Assembly (NCBI RefSeq): GCF_014930455.1
Contig: NZ_JAAIYO010000003.1
Location: forward strand, 186,001 to 250,000
Length of the DNA stretch: 64,000 bases
Reading direction: 5' to 3'
Origin: Corallococcus soli
GTDB lineage: Bacteria; Myxococcota; Myxococcia; Myxococcales; Myxococcaceae
Shown piece by piece: positions 17,578 to 27,374 of the stretch (positions are counted from its first letter, which is position 1; every line of letters starts with the position of its first letter). The notes under the pieces are model-generated. The model was not told the origin of the DNA, did no database searches, and saw nothing but the letters and a program-made list of their open reading frames with translations. Both the position numbers and the translations under genes were made by a program.

Positions 17578-17607
17578 GGGGGCGCGGGGGCGGGGCGTGG
17601 ACGCGAA

Positions 17608-17633
17608 GCGCCCTTCCCATGCTGGAAGGGCGC
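17608..17633 (-). promoter_or_regulatory. Strong hairpin between hcp and tssE
   Basis: Perfect 10-base arms (GCGCCCTTCC and its complement) with a six-base loop lie in the hcp-tssE gap. There is no T-run after it on the minus strand, so it is not a classical terminator. It may protect or attenuate the mRNA so that hcp is made in excess of tssE. That role is inference. Confidence 0.5.
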
Positions 17634-17649
17634 CCCGCGAACAGTGCGA

Positions 17650-18141
17650 CTAGCGCTGCGTCGCCCAGGAGTCCTCGTGCGTCACGCCACCATTCGTGTA
17701 CGTCCAGTTGATGGTGTGGAACACGAAGGTGACCTCCTCCAGGGGCGGCTCGGTGGAGGTGGCGGGGATGATGGTGTTGGGCACCGTCTGCTTGATGCTG
17801 CCGATGCGGCCCTGGGCGAAGCCCACCGTGTAGAACTGCTCGGTGGTGCCGTCACCCGTGGGGTTGGGGCGGAAGAACTTCAGCACGCCTTCCACCACCT
17901 GGTTCTCCGCGAGCGCCTTCATGAGCAGCGGCGAGCTCTTGTCGATGCGCTTGCGGATGAGCAGGGGCGGGTACTGGCGGCGCCCCGTGGCCAGGCCGGA
18001 GCCCGCCTCGCGGGCCGTGATGACCTCCTGCTCGTAGTAGACGCACTCGATGGAGCCCTCGCGACCGAGGCTCGTCTGGGTGCTCTCGCCCTTGATCTCG
18101 CTGCCGTTCGCCTTCAGGTACAGGTGTACTGTCTCAGCCAT
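17650..18141 (-). CDS. hcp: T6SS tube protein Hcp (TssD)
   Basis: Hcp (163 aa) forms the hexameric inner tube that is expelled with the spike and can carry effectors. The N-terminal VHLYLKANGSEIKGES, the SIECVYYEQEV strand and the C-terminal FVFHTINWTYTNGG are family hallmarks. The start has GAGGTG seven bases upstream. It is flanked by the widest gaps in the operon (129 bp to tssC and 72 bp to tssE), so it may have extra promoter or processing signals for high expression. Confidence 0.95.
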   Translation of the reverse strand: MAETVHLYLKANGSEIKGESTQTSLGREGSIECVYYEQEVITAREAGSGLATGRRQYPPLLIRKRIDKSSPLLMKALAENQVVEGVLKFFRPNPTGDGTTEQFYTVGFAQGRIGSIKQTVPNTIIPATSTEPPLEEVTFVFHTINWTYTNGGVTHEDSWATQR

Positions 18142-18270
18142 TTTCGGCCACCTCGTGCGCGGCTGACGGCCCGCGCGTTGGACCCGGCCCGCGGGAGGGC
18201 GGATCGGGTGTGATGGAGCCCCCCGACTGCTTGGGCGTTACGACAGGCGCAGCTCAGATGCGAGAGGGGC

Positions 18271-19761
18271 TCACTCCTTGTCGAGCTTTCCAACCAAAGA
18301 CAGCGTGAAGGACACGCCCATGTATTTGAAATGCGGGCGCACCTGCAGGTTGCAGCGGTACCAGCCGGGCTGGCCCTCCACGTCCTCCACCGTCACGCGC
18401 GCGGCGCGCAGCGGGCGGCGCGAGCGCACCGCGGGGGCCGGGTCATCCATGTCCGCGATGTACTGGCTCATCCACTGGTTGAGTTCGCGCTCCAGGTCCG
18501 CGCGCTCCTTCCAGCTGCCAATCTGTTCGCGCTGGAGCACCTTCACGTAGTGCGCAAGCCGCGTCATGATGAACATGTAGGGCAGCTGCGTGCCCAGCCG
18601 GTAGTTCGTCTCCGCCGCCTTGGCCTCCGGCGAGGAACCGAAGAACTTGGGCTTCTGCGTGGAGTTGGCGGAGAAGAACGCCGCGTTGTCCGCGTCCTTG
18701 CGGAACACCAGGCCGATGAAGCCCTCCTCGGAGAGCTCGAACTCGCGGCGCTCCGTGAGCATGATCTCCGTGGGGATCTTCGTCTGGATCTCCCCCATGG
18801 CCTCGTACTGGTGCAGGGGCAGGGTCTCCACCGCGCCGCCGGACTGCGGCCCGATGATGTTCGGGCTCCAGCGGAACTTGCCGAACGAGTCCGTCACGCG
18901 CGTGGCGAACGCCGTGGAGGCGTAGCCCCACAGGTAGCGGTCATGGTGGCCCACGACGTCCTCGGTGAAGTTGAACGCCTTCACCGGCACCGTCTTCTCC
19001 CCGTAGGGCAGCCGCAGCAGGAAGCGCGGCAGGCACAGGCCCACGTAGCGCGCGTCCTCGCTCTCCCGGAACGAGTGCCAGCGTGCGTACTGGGGTCCTT
19101 CGAAGAAGGACTTGAGGTCCTTGAGGTTCGGCAGGTTGAGGAAGCTCTCCTCGCCGAAGAACTCAGGGCTGGCGTTGGCGATGAACGGCGCGTGCGCCAT
19201 GGCCGCCACGGACGCGCACTTGCGCAGCAGGTCCACGTCCTGCGGGCCGGGCCCGAAGTCGTAGTTGCCCGTGATGAGGCCGTAGGGCTTGCCGCCGAAG
19301 ACGCCGTACTCGTTGGAGTAGGCGATGCGGTACAGGCCCGACTTCACGACCTCCGGCGCGTCGTCGAAGTCCTTGAGCAGGTCCGCCTTGGAGACGTTGA
19401 GCATCTCCACGCGGGTGTTCTCGCGGAAGTCCACGCGGTCCACCAGGAAGCGCAGGGACCGCCACGACGACTCCAGCGTCTGGAACTGCTTGTCGTGGAG
19501 GATCTCATTGACCTGCGCGCTCATGCGCTGGTCGATCTCCGCGATCATCGCGTCCACGAGCGCCTTGTCGATGCGCTCCTCGCCGCGATCCGGCGCCAGC
19601 ATCTCCGTGATGAAGGCCTGCACGCCCTTGCGGGCGATGTCATAGCCCTCGTCGCGGGGCTTGAGCTTCGCCTCGGAGAGGATTTCGTCGAGCAACGAGT
19701 TGGAGCCGAGAGCGATCGCGGCTTCCGCGGCGGGGTTCGGGGTCTGGGTTTGCGTGCTCAT
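18271..19761 (-). CDS. tssC: T6SS sheath large subunit TssC (VipB)
   Basis: TssC (496 aa) pairs with TssB to build the contractile sheath. Typical segments are FQTLESSWRSLRFLVD, VFGGKPYGLITGNYDF and FLRLPYG. The C-terminal RSRRPLRAARVTVEDVEG is followed by HFKYMGVSFTLSLVGKLDKE. It follows tssB by 18 bp. Length and ends are normal for the family. Confidence 0.96.
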   Translation of the reverse strand: MSTQTQTPNPAAEAAIALGSNSLLDEILSEAKLKPRDEGYDIARKGVQAFITEMLAPDRGEERIDKALVDAMIAEIDQRMSAQVNEILHDKQFQTLESSWRSLRFLVDRVDFRENTRVEMLNVSKADLLKDFDDAPEVVKSGLYRIAYSNEYGVFGGKPYGLITGNYDFGPGPQDVDLLRKCASVAAMAHAPFIANASPEFFGEESFLNLPNLKDLKSFFEGPQYARWHSFRESEDARYVGLCLPRFLLRLPYGEKTVPVKAFNFTEDVVGHHDRYLWGYASTAFATRVTDSFGKFRWSPNIIGPQSGGAVETLPLHQYEAMGEIQTKIPTEIMLTERREFELSEEGFIGLVFRKDADNAAFFSANSTQKPKFFGSSPEAKAAETNYRLGTQLPYMFIMTRLAHYVKVLQREQIGSWKERADLERELNQWMSQYIADMDDPAPAVRSRRPLRAARVTVEDVEGQPGWYRCNLQVRPHFKYMGVSFTLSLVGKLDKE

Positions 19762-19779
19762 GTTCGCGCTCGTTTCGGA

Positions 19780-20298
19780 TTACTTGGTCGGGGCGGCGGC
19801 TGCGGCGATGTCTTCGGGCTTGAGGCCCAGCTCCTCGATGAGCTTCTTGCGGCCCTCCTCATCGTTGAGCATGGACTGCAGCTTCTTGCGGAAGGCGGGC
19901 AGGTTGCCCAGGGGCCCCTTGAGCGCGTTGAGGGCGCTGCGCAGCTCCAGGAGCTTCTTGAGCTCCGGCACCTGGTTGACCACGCTTTCGGGCGCGAAGT
20001 CAGACAGGCTCTTGAACTGGAGCGTGACGGCCATGGTCGCGCCCGGCTCGTTGGAGAGCTTGTCCGCCGCGGAGAGCGTGACGCGCAGGTCCTGCTGGGC
20101 CATCACCTCGTTGAAGTTGCTCTTGTCGACGTTGATGGGCGCCCGCTGCTCCAGCGGACGGTCATCCTCGCGGCCGGTGAAGTCTCCCATCACGAGAGTC
20201 TTCAGCGGCAGTTCCACCTGCTCCTGCGCATTGCCGGTGGCGGGCTTGTAGACGATGTTGACGCGTTCGGTCGGGGCGACGGAGTTTTCCTTGCTCAT
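19780..20298 (-). CDS. tssB: T6SS sheath small subunit TssB (VipA)
   Basis: TssB (172 aa) is the small sheath protein and provides the contact recognised by ClpV. It shows RVNIVYKPATG, PLKTLVMGDFTGRED, DKSNFNEVMAQQDL and the C-terminal PAFRKKLQSMLNDEEGR. It lies between tssA (27 bp gap) and tssC (18 bp gap). Confidence 0.96.
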   Translation of the reverse strand: MSKENSVAPTERVNIVYKPATGNAQEQVELPLKTLVMGDFTGREDDRPLEQRAPINVDKSNFNEVMAQQDLRVTLSAADKLSNEPGATMAVTLQFKSLSDFAPESVVNQVPELKKLLELRSALNALKGPLGNLPAFRKKLQSMLNDEEGRKKLIEELGLKPEDIAAAAAPTK

Positions 20299-20325
20299 CT
20301 TCGGCTTTCTCCTGGGGTGAAACGG

Positions 20326-22020
20326 TTAGGACGCGGTCGTGTCCGGTGGGGACTCCGCAGTCGCTTCCAGTCGTTCGACGCGCACGCGCAACGCTGCCGG
20401 TGCATCGAGTTGCGCGAGGCGACGATAACGAAGCTGTGAATCCATTTCCAGACGCCCCGTGAAATTTGTCTGGGCAAGGGCGCAGGTCAGGAATCCTTCC
20501 AGGCACGCGGCCGCGAGCGTGGGTTCCCACGCATCCAGTTGCCGCGCGCTGCACTCCTCATCGAGCCAGCCATAGAGCGTTCGCGCGAGTAAGAGATTGC
20601 CGGAATTGGCACACATGCGTGCCAGGGAAAGGCGCGCGACGAAGCGGGCCCGTCCCGTCGTCGCCGCGTTCACCGCGGTCTGGAGCCGCTGGAGGGCCTC
20701 CTCCGGCTTGCCGGCTTCGAAGAGGACGCGCGCCTCTTCCTCCAGGCCCGCGACCGCGCCTGGGGCGGGCGGTGTCTCGGATTGGAGCGGTGGAATGAAG
20801 ACGCGTTGGGCGGGTGGGGCGCTGACGCCGCTCCCGGGGGCGGGCACGACCCGGGACAGCACCTCTGTCTGGAGCCACTGCTTCGTCGCGGCATCCGTCA
20901 GGGGCGTGCCGTCCGACGCCACGAGCTCCATCACGCCGGGCATCCTGCGCAGGAGCGCCGCCAGCTCCAGCACCAGCGCTTCGCGCGCGCCAGCGTGGGT
21001 GGGGCCCAGGCCCGCCAGCGCGTTGGCGACCTGGCGCTGCAACTCCAGCGCGAAGCGGTGCTGCACCAGCGCCGACTCGGCCTCCTCCAGCAGCTCCGCC
21101 CACCGGGCATGGGTGGCCATGCGCTCCAGCCGCTCACGCAGCGCGGGAGGGAAGGGGGGCAGCGACGTGCGCGCGTTGGCGCCCGGCGCGGGCGGTTGCG
21201 ACAGGTGCAGCCACAGGCCGGTGCGGAGCATCCGGTAGGCGAGCGGATCCGCCGTGTTCGCGCGGCGGACCAGCCCCGCGGCGCTGACGAGCGAGCCGCC
21301 GACGTTGCGCAGGAAGTCCGTCGCGGCCTCGGGGCTCGTCAGCTCCGCGGACGGCGTTGGCAGGGAGAGGGACGCGGGCGCCTGCGCGACGGTGGCCGGC
21401 GGCTGCGCGGCGGCGGGCTGCGCGGGCGCGGCGGGCGCCTGCGCGGGTTCGGGCGTCTGGAGCGAGGCGCGCAGCCGCATCACCCCTTCGAGCAGCGGGC
21501 CGAAGGCGGGGCCCTGGCCCTCGAATCGGGCGCGCGACAGCTCCGCGAGCCGCGCGGCCGCTTCGGAGAGCTGGCCCAGGAGGTCCGCGTCGGCCGGGGT
21601 CACCTTCACCGACGGGAGCACGCGGCCCATGCGCTCCACGAACCAGGTCACCGCGTTCGCCCGGCCGCGCAGGCGCTTCGCGTCCGGGAAGAGGGTGGGC
21701 CAGTACTGGTCGGTGACCTCCGCCAGCACCACCATGCCGGTGAGGGCGCCGGAGAGGCCCTCCGTCATGTACATCCCGTAGGCCAGGTAGGACGCAAGCC
21801 ACAGGTCCTTGGTGGTGTGCTGGAGCAGTTGTCCGGAGCCCCGCACGACCCCGGCCCAGTCCACCGCGTCGCTGGCGGGGGACTCGAGCTTCGCGACCTC
21901 CGTGGAGACGGCCTCGTAGGCCGGGTCGTGCTTCGCCTGCACGCCGGAGGGCTTGTCCTGGGAGATGGGCTCCAGCCAGGGACGGGTGCGCGCGCGAAGG
22001 AGTTCGGTGGAGGCGGACAT
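20326..22020 (-). CDS. tssA: T6SS assembly protein TssA
   Basis: TssA (564 aa) primes and caps tube-sheath polymerisation. The N-terminal ImpA domain is clear (LEPISQDKPSG, LWLASYLAYGMYMTEGLSG, YWPTLFPDAKRLRGRANAV). A Pro/Ala-rich linker (about residues 195-240) follows, then a helical C-terminal region with LFEAGKPEEALQRLQTAV and WLDEECSARQLDAWEPTLAA. The long C-terminus is the VasJ/TssA-long type. It starts 6 bp after tagF. Confidence 0.92.
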   Translation of the reverse strand: MSASTELLRARTRPWLEPISQDKPSGVQAKHDPAYEAVSTEVAKLESPASDAVDWAGVVRGSGQLLQHTTKDLWLASYLAYGMYMTEGLSGALTGMVVLAEVTDQYWPTLFPDAKRLRGRANAVTWFVERMGRVLPSVKVTPADADLLGQLSEAAARLAELSRARFEGQGPAFGPLLEGVMRLRASLQTPEPAQAPAAPAQPAAAQPPATVAQAPASLSLPTPSAELTSPEAATDFLRNVGGSLVSAAGLVRRANTADPLAYRMLRTGLWLHLSQPPAPGANARTSLPPFPPALRERLERMATHARWAELLEEAESALVQHRFALELQRQVANALAGLGPTHAGAREALVLELAALLRRMPGVMELVASDGTPLTDAATKQWLQTEVLSRVVPAPGSGVSAPPAQRVFIPPLQSETPPAPGAVAGLEEEARVLFEAGKPEEALQRLQTAVNAATTGRARFVARLSLARMCANSGNLLLARTLYGWLDEECSARQLDAWEPTLAAACLEGFLTCALAQTNFTGRLEMDSQLRYRRLAQLDAPAALRVRVERLEATAESPPDTTAS

Positions 22021-22026
22021 GGCGGA

Positions 22027-22971
22027 TCAGACCTTCGGCGTCACGGCGCGCAGGAGCTGTTCAATGGGGCTGGAGGACGCGTCGAGCACCTGGCGCTGCG
22101 CCGGGCTCAGGGCCCGCTTCGCGCTGGCGAGCGCGGCGGGGCGCTGGGTCCTGAGCGGCCACAGCTGCGCGCTCGCGAGGTCGGGCTGGGCGACATAGAG
22201 CAGGAGCGCGGGCGAGGGCGCGCCCAGGCACAGGAGCAGGCGGGGCCGGTCTCCTTCGGACCAGAGGAAGCCCGGCGACGTGGTGGGCCAGCGCAGCAGC
22301 CGGGACGCCAGCTCCAGCCAGGCCACCGGCCCCATGCGCCCGTCCAGCGGGCAGTCCAGCACCACCTGGGCCAGCGCCTGTTCGCGGTGGTGCTCGCCCT
22401 TGCAGGCGGTGAGGAAGGTGTGCAGCGCGTAGTAGCGGCCTTCAGGCGACGCGTCCGCGCACACGGGCTGGAGCAGCTCCGCGCAGGAGTGCTCGGAGAG
22501 GACGCTGCCGCGCAGCCGCTCCGCCAGCTTGAAGTCGACGGGACGCGGCAGGTGCAGCAGGGCCGCCCGCTCCAGCAGCTCCGGGATGCCGAGCCGGGGG
22601 GCATCCTGGACCAGCTCGGTGCCCGCCCGGAGGAAGGACGCGTAGGCCTCCGGCAGCAGGGCGTACCGGTCCGCCAGCTCCGCCGCGGGCAGCTCCGTGA
22701 AGACGGCCAGGGGGAAGCCCCGGCCCACGCTGTCCGCGCTCGCGGTGACCACGCCCACCAGCGCGGTCGTCAGCCCTGGCGCGGTGAACACGAAGCGGTG
22801 CGGCGTCGCGGGCAGCTCCGCCCGCGCGCGCTGCACGCGCGCCATGCCCTCCTCCAGCCAGCGGTGGAGCTGCTGGGCCAGGGGGCTGGCCGTGTTGTGC
22901 CGGACGAACTCCGCGTGCCGCGGCGTCTTGCCGAGCAGGCCGATCCGGTGTGCGGGAGGGACCACCCTCAT
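22027..22971 (-). CDS. tagF: T6SS-associated protein TagF
   Basis: TagF (314 aa) is a repressor or regulator of T6SS activity in other bacteria. The TagF domain is recognised by GLLGKTPRHAEFVRHN, the RFVFTAPG segment, GVVTASADSVGRGFPLAVF and a later LWSEGDRP. The start ATG at 22971 overlaps the tssM stop (TGATG), which indicates coupling. In Pseudomonas, TagF works beside the PpkA/PppA/Fha phosphorylation pathway; no such genes lie in this operon. No PP2C fusion is present. Confidence 0.88.
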   Translation of the reverse strand: MRVVPPAHRIGLLGKTPRHAEFVRHNTASPLAQQLHRWLEEGMARVQRARAELPATPHRFVFTAPGLTTALVGVVTASADSVGRGFPLAVFTELPAAELADRYALLPEAYASFLRAGTELVQDAPRLGIPELLERAALLHLPRPVDFKLAERLRGSVLSEHSCAELLQPVCADASPEGRYYALHTFLTACKGEHHREQALAQVVLDCPLDGRMGPVAWLELASRLLRWPTTSPGFLWSEGDRPRLLLCLGAPSPALLLYVAQPDLASAQLWPLRTQRPAALASAKRALSPAQRQVLDASSSPIEQLLRAVTPKV

Positions 22972-25900
22972 CAGGGAGGCCCGTCCTGTGCCACGAGGTG
23001 CTTGCCGCTGCCGCAGTTCGTGTCGCCGCGCGCGATGCCCCGGGGCGGCTGGAGGCCGGGGTCCCGGAAGATCTGCATCAGCTTGCCCTTGTTGCCGGAC
23101 AGGCCGAAGAACGGGTTGCTGGTGCGCTCCGGGCGGATGTCGATGGAGATGAGCGCGCCCTTCATGTCCTCGATCTCCCAGATGGCCGTGAAGTAGCGGC
23201 CGTCCGCGCTGGGCTCGATGCGCTTCACGCGCTCCAGCAGGCGGAACAGGCCCCACTCCCCGGGCTCGTCGATGTCGCCCGTGGCCCCGGAGGCGTGCTC
23301 CACGTGGATGTGCGCGCCCAGCTTTCCGGCCGCGCCCGGCCACGTCATCGGCTTCCACACCGTGTCCGGTCCGTTGCGGTACGTCTCATCCGTGCCGTCG
23401 AGCGTGAAGGAGACGGCGGAGATCTCCGAGGCGGCGTTGTCCGCGGACGTGCCGGCGCGGATGCGCACCTGGAAGCGCACCAGGGGATCCACGGAGTCGC
23501 CCACGAAGAGGGTGCTGGCCAGCGCGCTGCTCTTCTCCAGGAACGTCAGCATCTCCGGCCGGTAGTTGGAGGCGCTCTGCGGCACCATGAACTCCCACTT
23601 GCGGCCCTTGGGCGCCACGTCCTCCAGCAGCTGCTCCTTGTAGAACTTGCGGATGGTGCCGCCCTCCGGCCGCAGGTACTCCGCGATCTCCGGCAGCGGC
23701 GCCTCCAGCAGCGACGTGGCGACGAACGGGTAGCGCCCCGCCATGAGCTGCTCGTAGGGCGTGACGATCTGCTCGCACCACAGGCCGCTCTTGCCCTGGG
23801 CCACGCCGGTGGTGATGGTGATGTCCACGTTGCGCAGCGGCGGCATCAACAGCCGCTCCAGGATGGACGCGGCCCCCTCCTGCTGACGGACGAGCGCCTC
23901 CACCATCAGCTTCGTGGACTTGATCTTGTCGAGCGCCAGGCGCGACTCGGCGGGCTTCTCCTTCACCGCGAGCAGCGTGGCCTGCACCACCATGAGGTGG
24001 TCCTCGTAGAACTGGAGCGCCGTCTGCTTCTCCTGGACGTCGTCCGTGCTGTTCAGCGCCGTGACGAAGCGGATGAGGGGGGCGAAGGAGGCCTCCACGT
24101 CGCGTGGCCGCAGCTCCTCTCCGCCGTTGGTGGCGCGCGCGTCGATGAGCCTGGGCGGAGCCTTCTTCTCCGCGTCCTCCTTCGACGCGAACAGCTTCTC
24201 CATCAGCCCCGGCTCCTCCTTCTCCTTGGAGCCCCGGGCCTTCTTCTCCAACTGCACGTTGTGCACGACGGACTGGAAGAGGCGGCCATACGCGGACGGC
24301 TTGCCGCGCAGCAGGCTGTCGATGAGCTCCTGCGTCTGGTCCAGGTTGTTGGGCTCCTGGACGCGGATGGAGAGCAGGAAGTCGGACCACTCCTGGATGT
24401 ACGTCTCGAAGTAGTCCGTGCGCAGCTGGGCGCGCGTGGCCTTCTCGTCCTCCGCCGAGTCCCGGTCCAGCACCCACGTCTGCCGGTTCTCGAAGGCGCT
24501 GGCCAGCCGGGGGCTCACCACGTTCTCCCAGGCGTTCTTCGTGAAGGCGCCGCGGATCTTCTTGCGCGTCTGGAAGGCGGGGACCGCGCCCACCAGCTCC
24601 TCCAGGTACACGTCGGGGTATTCGCGGCCGGCGTCGGCGATGATCTGCTCAAGCTCCAGCGTGGCCAGCGGCACGCGGTTGAGCGCCCGGCGGGCGGCGC
24701 GCACCACGCGGTCATCGCGCGGGAAGGCCAGGCGCTCCGGCTCCTCCGCGAGCATGCGGATGTACGTCGCGGCGTGGTGGCTGATGGTCTGCTCCAGGTC
24801 GACCTGGCCCGACGTGCCCTTCACGTTGGTCCAGTGCTCCACCATCTTGCGCACCAGCCACTCGCGGTGGGCCTCGTCGAGCTCCGGCTCACCCTGCGCG
24901 CGCGGCTGGGTGATGAGCAGGTACATCTTCAGGTCCTCGAAGTGCTTGCGGTAGTCCTCCGAGCTGGGCTTCCAGTCCAGCCGCGCCTGGTTCTGGGAGA
25001 AGAGCATCAGGCTCTGCTGGATGCGCTCGTACTGGAGCCCCAGCAGCACCCGGCGCAGCGACGCGTTGTAGAAGGACTGCGCGACGGGGAAGAGCTGGTC
25101 GCCCTTGTACATGCCGAAGCGCATCCACAGCGGGACGCCGTCCGTGCGGTGCGAGGTGAGCTCCTGGAGCTGCTTGCGCAGGGGCGTGAGGTCCTGCACC
25201 CGGCTGATGTCGTCCTTGCGGTCCGCGTTCACCACCGTGATGGCGTCCCGCACCTCCTGCGCCAGCTCCCGGTTCTTGAAGAAGGACAGCGTGGGCAGGC
25301 ACAGCACCAGCGCCGTCGCCGCGAAGGCCGCGCCCGCCAGCGCCAGCCGCCGCTTGCGCAGCCGCAGCTCCTCCGCGGAGCTGCGCACGGCGACCTTCTG
25401 GTCCAGGAACATCACCTTCGTGAAGACGTCCCAGAGGAAGTAGCTGCGGCCCTCCGCGGTGGTCTCCGCCTGGGGACGCCCGTTCGTCGTGCCGAACACG
25501 TCACCCGCGGAGGGCGCCACCAGCTCCACCGAGCGCACGTCCTGGGTGGCGCTGGTGAAGTACAGGCCGCGGAACACCGGCGTGTCCTGGAAGATGTTCT
25601 CCAGGAAGAGCGGCTGGACGAACTCCGACAGCGTCTTGCGGAGCGCGTCGAACTTCTGGGGGAACTGGTGGATGCGCTCGCGCGTCTCCTGCTGGCGCTC
25701 CTCGCCGATGCGCTTGATGGAGCGCTGCTCCAGCACCGCCGTCAGCTCGTCGAAGCGCTGCAGGAGCAGCTCCGTGGACGCCTCCTTCTGCGCGTCCATG
25801 GGGATGGTGAAGCCCCAGAGCTGTCCGCGCTCGGAGCGGGGCAGGTCGGAGAACATCTCCACGAAGCCTGGCAGCAGGTCGCACTTGGTGACCATCAGGT

Positions 25901-26627
25901 AGACGGGCACCAGCATGCGCAGCCGGGAGGTGATCTCATCCAGGCGCTCGCGGATGCCCTGGCCCAGCTCGCCCGCGGCCTGCGGGTCCATGGTGAGCAG
26001 CTCGTCGATGCTCACCGCCACGATGAGGCCGTTGATGGGCCGGCGCGGGCGGTGCTTGATGAGCGTGTCCAGGAACGCGAGCCACTCCGGGCGTTCGTCC
26101 TCGCTGGCGACGTAGCGGCCCGCCGTGTCGAGGATGACGGCCTCGTTGGTCAGCCACCAGTCGCAGTTGCGCGTGCCGCCCACGCCGCGAACGCCGCCGC
26201 CCTTGCTGGAGGACAGGTAGGGGAACTTCAGCCCGGAGTTGCGCAGCGCCGTGCTCTTGCCGGCGCCCGGCGGGCCCACGATGAGGTACCAGGGCAGCAC
26301 CGCCAGCGCGTCCTTGCCGCCGCGCGACAGCTTGGAGGTCTTGAGCGCCTCCACCGCCTTGGTGAACTCCGCCTGCATCGCCTTGATCTCCGGCTGGAGA
26401 TCCGGCCGCACCGTCTTGAGCTCCTCGGCGGCCTGCTGCTGGAGGGCGCCCTCCAGGTTCCGGGCCGCCTTCCGGGCCCGGATGCGCTTGATGAGCCAGG
26501 TGCCGCCCAGCACCAGCAGCGTCACGCCCGCCACGGCGATGGCGACCCAGAGGGGCGGAAGGTGCAGCTTGAGGATGGCGGCCCCGCCCAGCCCCAGCAG
26601 CGCCAGGAAGAAGAGGAGGTAGGCCAT
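22971..26627 (-). CDS. tssM: T6SS membrane-complex ATPase-like protein TssM (IcmF)
   Basis: TssM (about 1218 aa) spans the inner membrane and, with TssL and TssJ, forms the trans-envelope channel. Two N-terminal membrane segments (about residues 3-45) precede a cytoplasmic domain with Walker A GPPGAGKSTALRNSG and IVAVSIDELL. A third membrane segment (about 435-455, LALAGAAFAATALVLCLP) leads to the large periplasmic IcmF-related and C-terminal domains. The ATG at 26627 overlaps the tssL stop (TGATG); the GTG at 26630 is an alternative one codon earlier. Confidence 0.95.
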   Translation of the reverse strand: MAYLLFFLALLGLGGAAILKLHLPPLWVAIAVAGVTLLVLGGTWLIKRIRARKAARNLEGALQQQAAEELKTVRPDLQPEIKAMQAEFTKAVEALKTSKLSRGGKDALAVLPWYLIVGPPGAGKSTALRNSGLKFPYLSSSKGGGVRGVGGTRNCDWWLTNEAVILDTAGRYVASEDERPEWLAFLDTLIKHRPRRPINGLIVAVSIDELLTMDPQAAGELGQGIRERLDEITSRLRMLVPVYLMVTKCDLLPGFVEMFSDLPRSERGQLWGFTIPMDAQKEASTELLLQRFDELTAVLEQRSIKRIGEERQQETRERIHQFPQKFDALRKTLSEFVQPLFLENIFQDTPVFRGLYFTSATQDVRSVELVAPSAGDVFGTTNGRPQAETTAEGRSYFLWDVFTKVMFLDQKVAVRSSAEELRLRKRRLALAGAAFAATALVLCLPTLSFFKNRELAQEVRDAITVVNADRKDDISRVQDLTPLRKQLQELTSHRTDGVPLWMRFGMYKGDQLFPVAQSFYNASLRRVLLGLQYERIQQSLMLFSQNQARLDWKPSSEDYRKHFEDLKMYLLITQPRAQGEPELDEAHREWLVRKMVEHWTNVKGTSGQVDLEQTISHHAATYIRMLAEEPERLAFPRDDRVVRAARRALNRVPLATLELEQIIADAGREYPDVYLEELVGAVPAFQTRKKIRGAFTKNAWENVVSPRLASAFENRQTWVLDRDSAEDEKATRAQLRTDYFETYIQEWSDFLLSIRVQEPNNLDQTQELIDSLLRGKPSAYGRLFQSVVHNVQLEKKARGSKEKEEPGLMEKLFASKEDAEKKAPPRLIDARATNGGEELRPRDVEASFAPLIRFVTALNSTDDVQEKQTALQFYEDHLMVVQATLLAVKEKPAESRLALDKIKSTKLMVEALVRQQEGAASILERLLMPPLRNVDITITTGVAQGKSGLWCEQIVTPYEQLMAGRYPFVATSLLEAPLPEIAEYLRPEGGTIRKFYKEQLLEDVAPKGRKWEFMVPQSASNYRPEMLTFLEKSSALASTLFVGDSVDPLVRFQVRIRAGTSADNAASEISAVSFTLDGTDETYRNGPDTVWKPMTWPGAAGKLGAHIHVEHASGATGDIDEPGEWGLFRLLERVKRIEPSADGRYFTAIWEIEDMKGALISIDIRPERTSNPFFGLSGNKGKLMQIFRDPGLQPPRGIARGDTNCGSGKHLVAQDGPP

Positions 26628-27325
26628 CACGGGGCGGCGCCTCCGTTGGCGTTCTTGGCCACGTGCAGCTCGATGTCCTTCATGAGCATCTTCAGCGTGT
26701 TGTCGAGGCTGAAGAGCAGCCCGCCGTACATGAGCAGCGCGGCCACCAGCGCCCCCGCGGCGATGGACACGATGGAGGCCTTCTTGCGCGCGGAGAACAG
26801 CGCCTCCGTGGGGCGCTCGCCGTGGGGCGACAGCACGTCGAAGTCGAACGGACGCGCGCGCTGGAGGTCCTTCTGCACGGTGTCGATGAGCGTCATCAGC
26901 TCCAGCTCGCCGCCGCGGATGCGGTAGCGACCCTGGAAGCCGAAGAGCATGCAGAGGTAGTAGACGCGCAGGACGTCCGCGCGGTGCGGATCCTTGCGCA
27001 CGCTGTGCAGCCGGCTGAAGAAGCCGTCACCGGCGACGTTCTCGTTGAAGTAGTGCAGCTGGAGCAGGTGGCTCATCCAGAACTGGCGGTACGGCTCCGG
27101 CTTGCCCAGCACCACTTCGTCCAGGAGCGCGACGAGCGCGTAGGCCATGTCCTGGGCGTCCTGGTGGCTGAAGCCCAGCACGGCGGAGCGGCGCAGCAGT
27201 TCGTCCACGACCCCTCGAAGCTGGAAGTGCAGCTTCTCCGGCGGAGCCACCGAGGCAGCGTCCGAGCGTCGGAGCTGGATGGCGGCGTCGAGGCAATCCT
27301 TGGTGGCTTCGTTGACTCGGTCCAT
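26627..27325 (-). CDS. tssL: T6SS membrane-complex protein TssL (DotU)
   Basis: TssL (232 aa) links the membrane complex to the baseplate. The DotU domain is shown by AYALVALLDEVVL, QLHYFNENVAGDGFF and LRVYYLCMLFGFQGRYR. One C-terminal membrane helix (about 186-208, VSIAAGALVAALLMYGG) anchors it, with a short periplasmic tail and no peptidoglycan-binding extension. It starts 49 bp after tssK and overlaps tssM. Confidence 0.95.
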   Translation of the reverse strand: MDRVNEATKDCLDAAIQLRRSDAASVAPPEKLHFQLRGVVDELLRRSAVLGFSHQDAQDMAYALVALLDEVVLGKPEPYRQFWMSHLLQLHYFNENVAGDGFFSRLHSVRKDPHRADVLRVYYLCMLFGFQGRYRIRGGELELMTLIDTVQKDLQRARPFDFDVLSPHGERPTEALFSARKKASIVSIAAGALVAALLMYGGLLFSLDNTLKMLMKDIELHVAKNANGGAAP

Positions 27326-27374
27326 GGGAGGGCGGCCGTGCCGGGGCGCTCAGGGAGCACCCGGCCGAAAGGGG

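Noticed and set aside
22950-26927. A 1325-aa plus-strand frame opposite tssM and tssL
   Set aside because: It is an antisense shadow created by high third-position GC in tssM; it has no recognisable domains and is rich in His, Arg, Leu and Gln.
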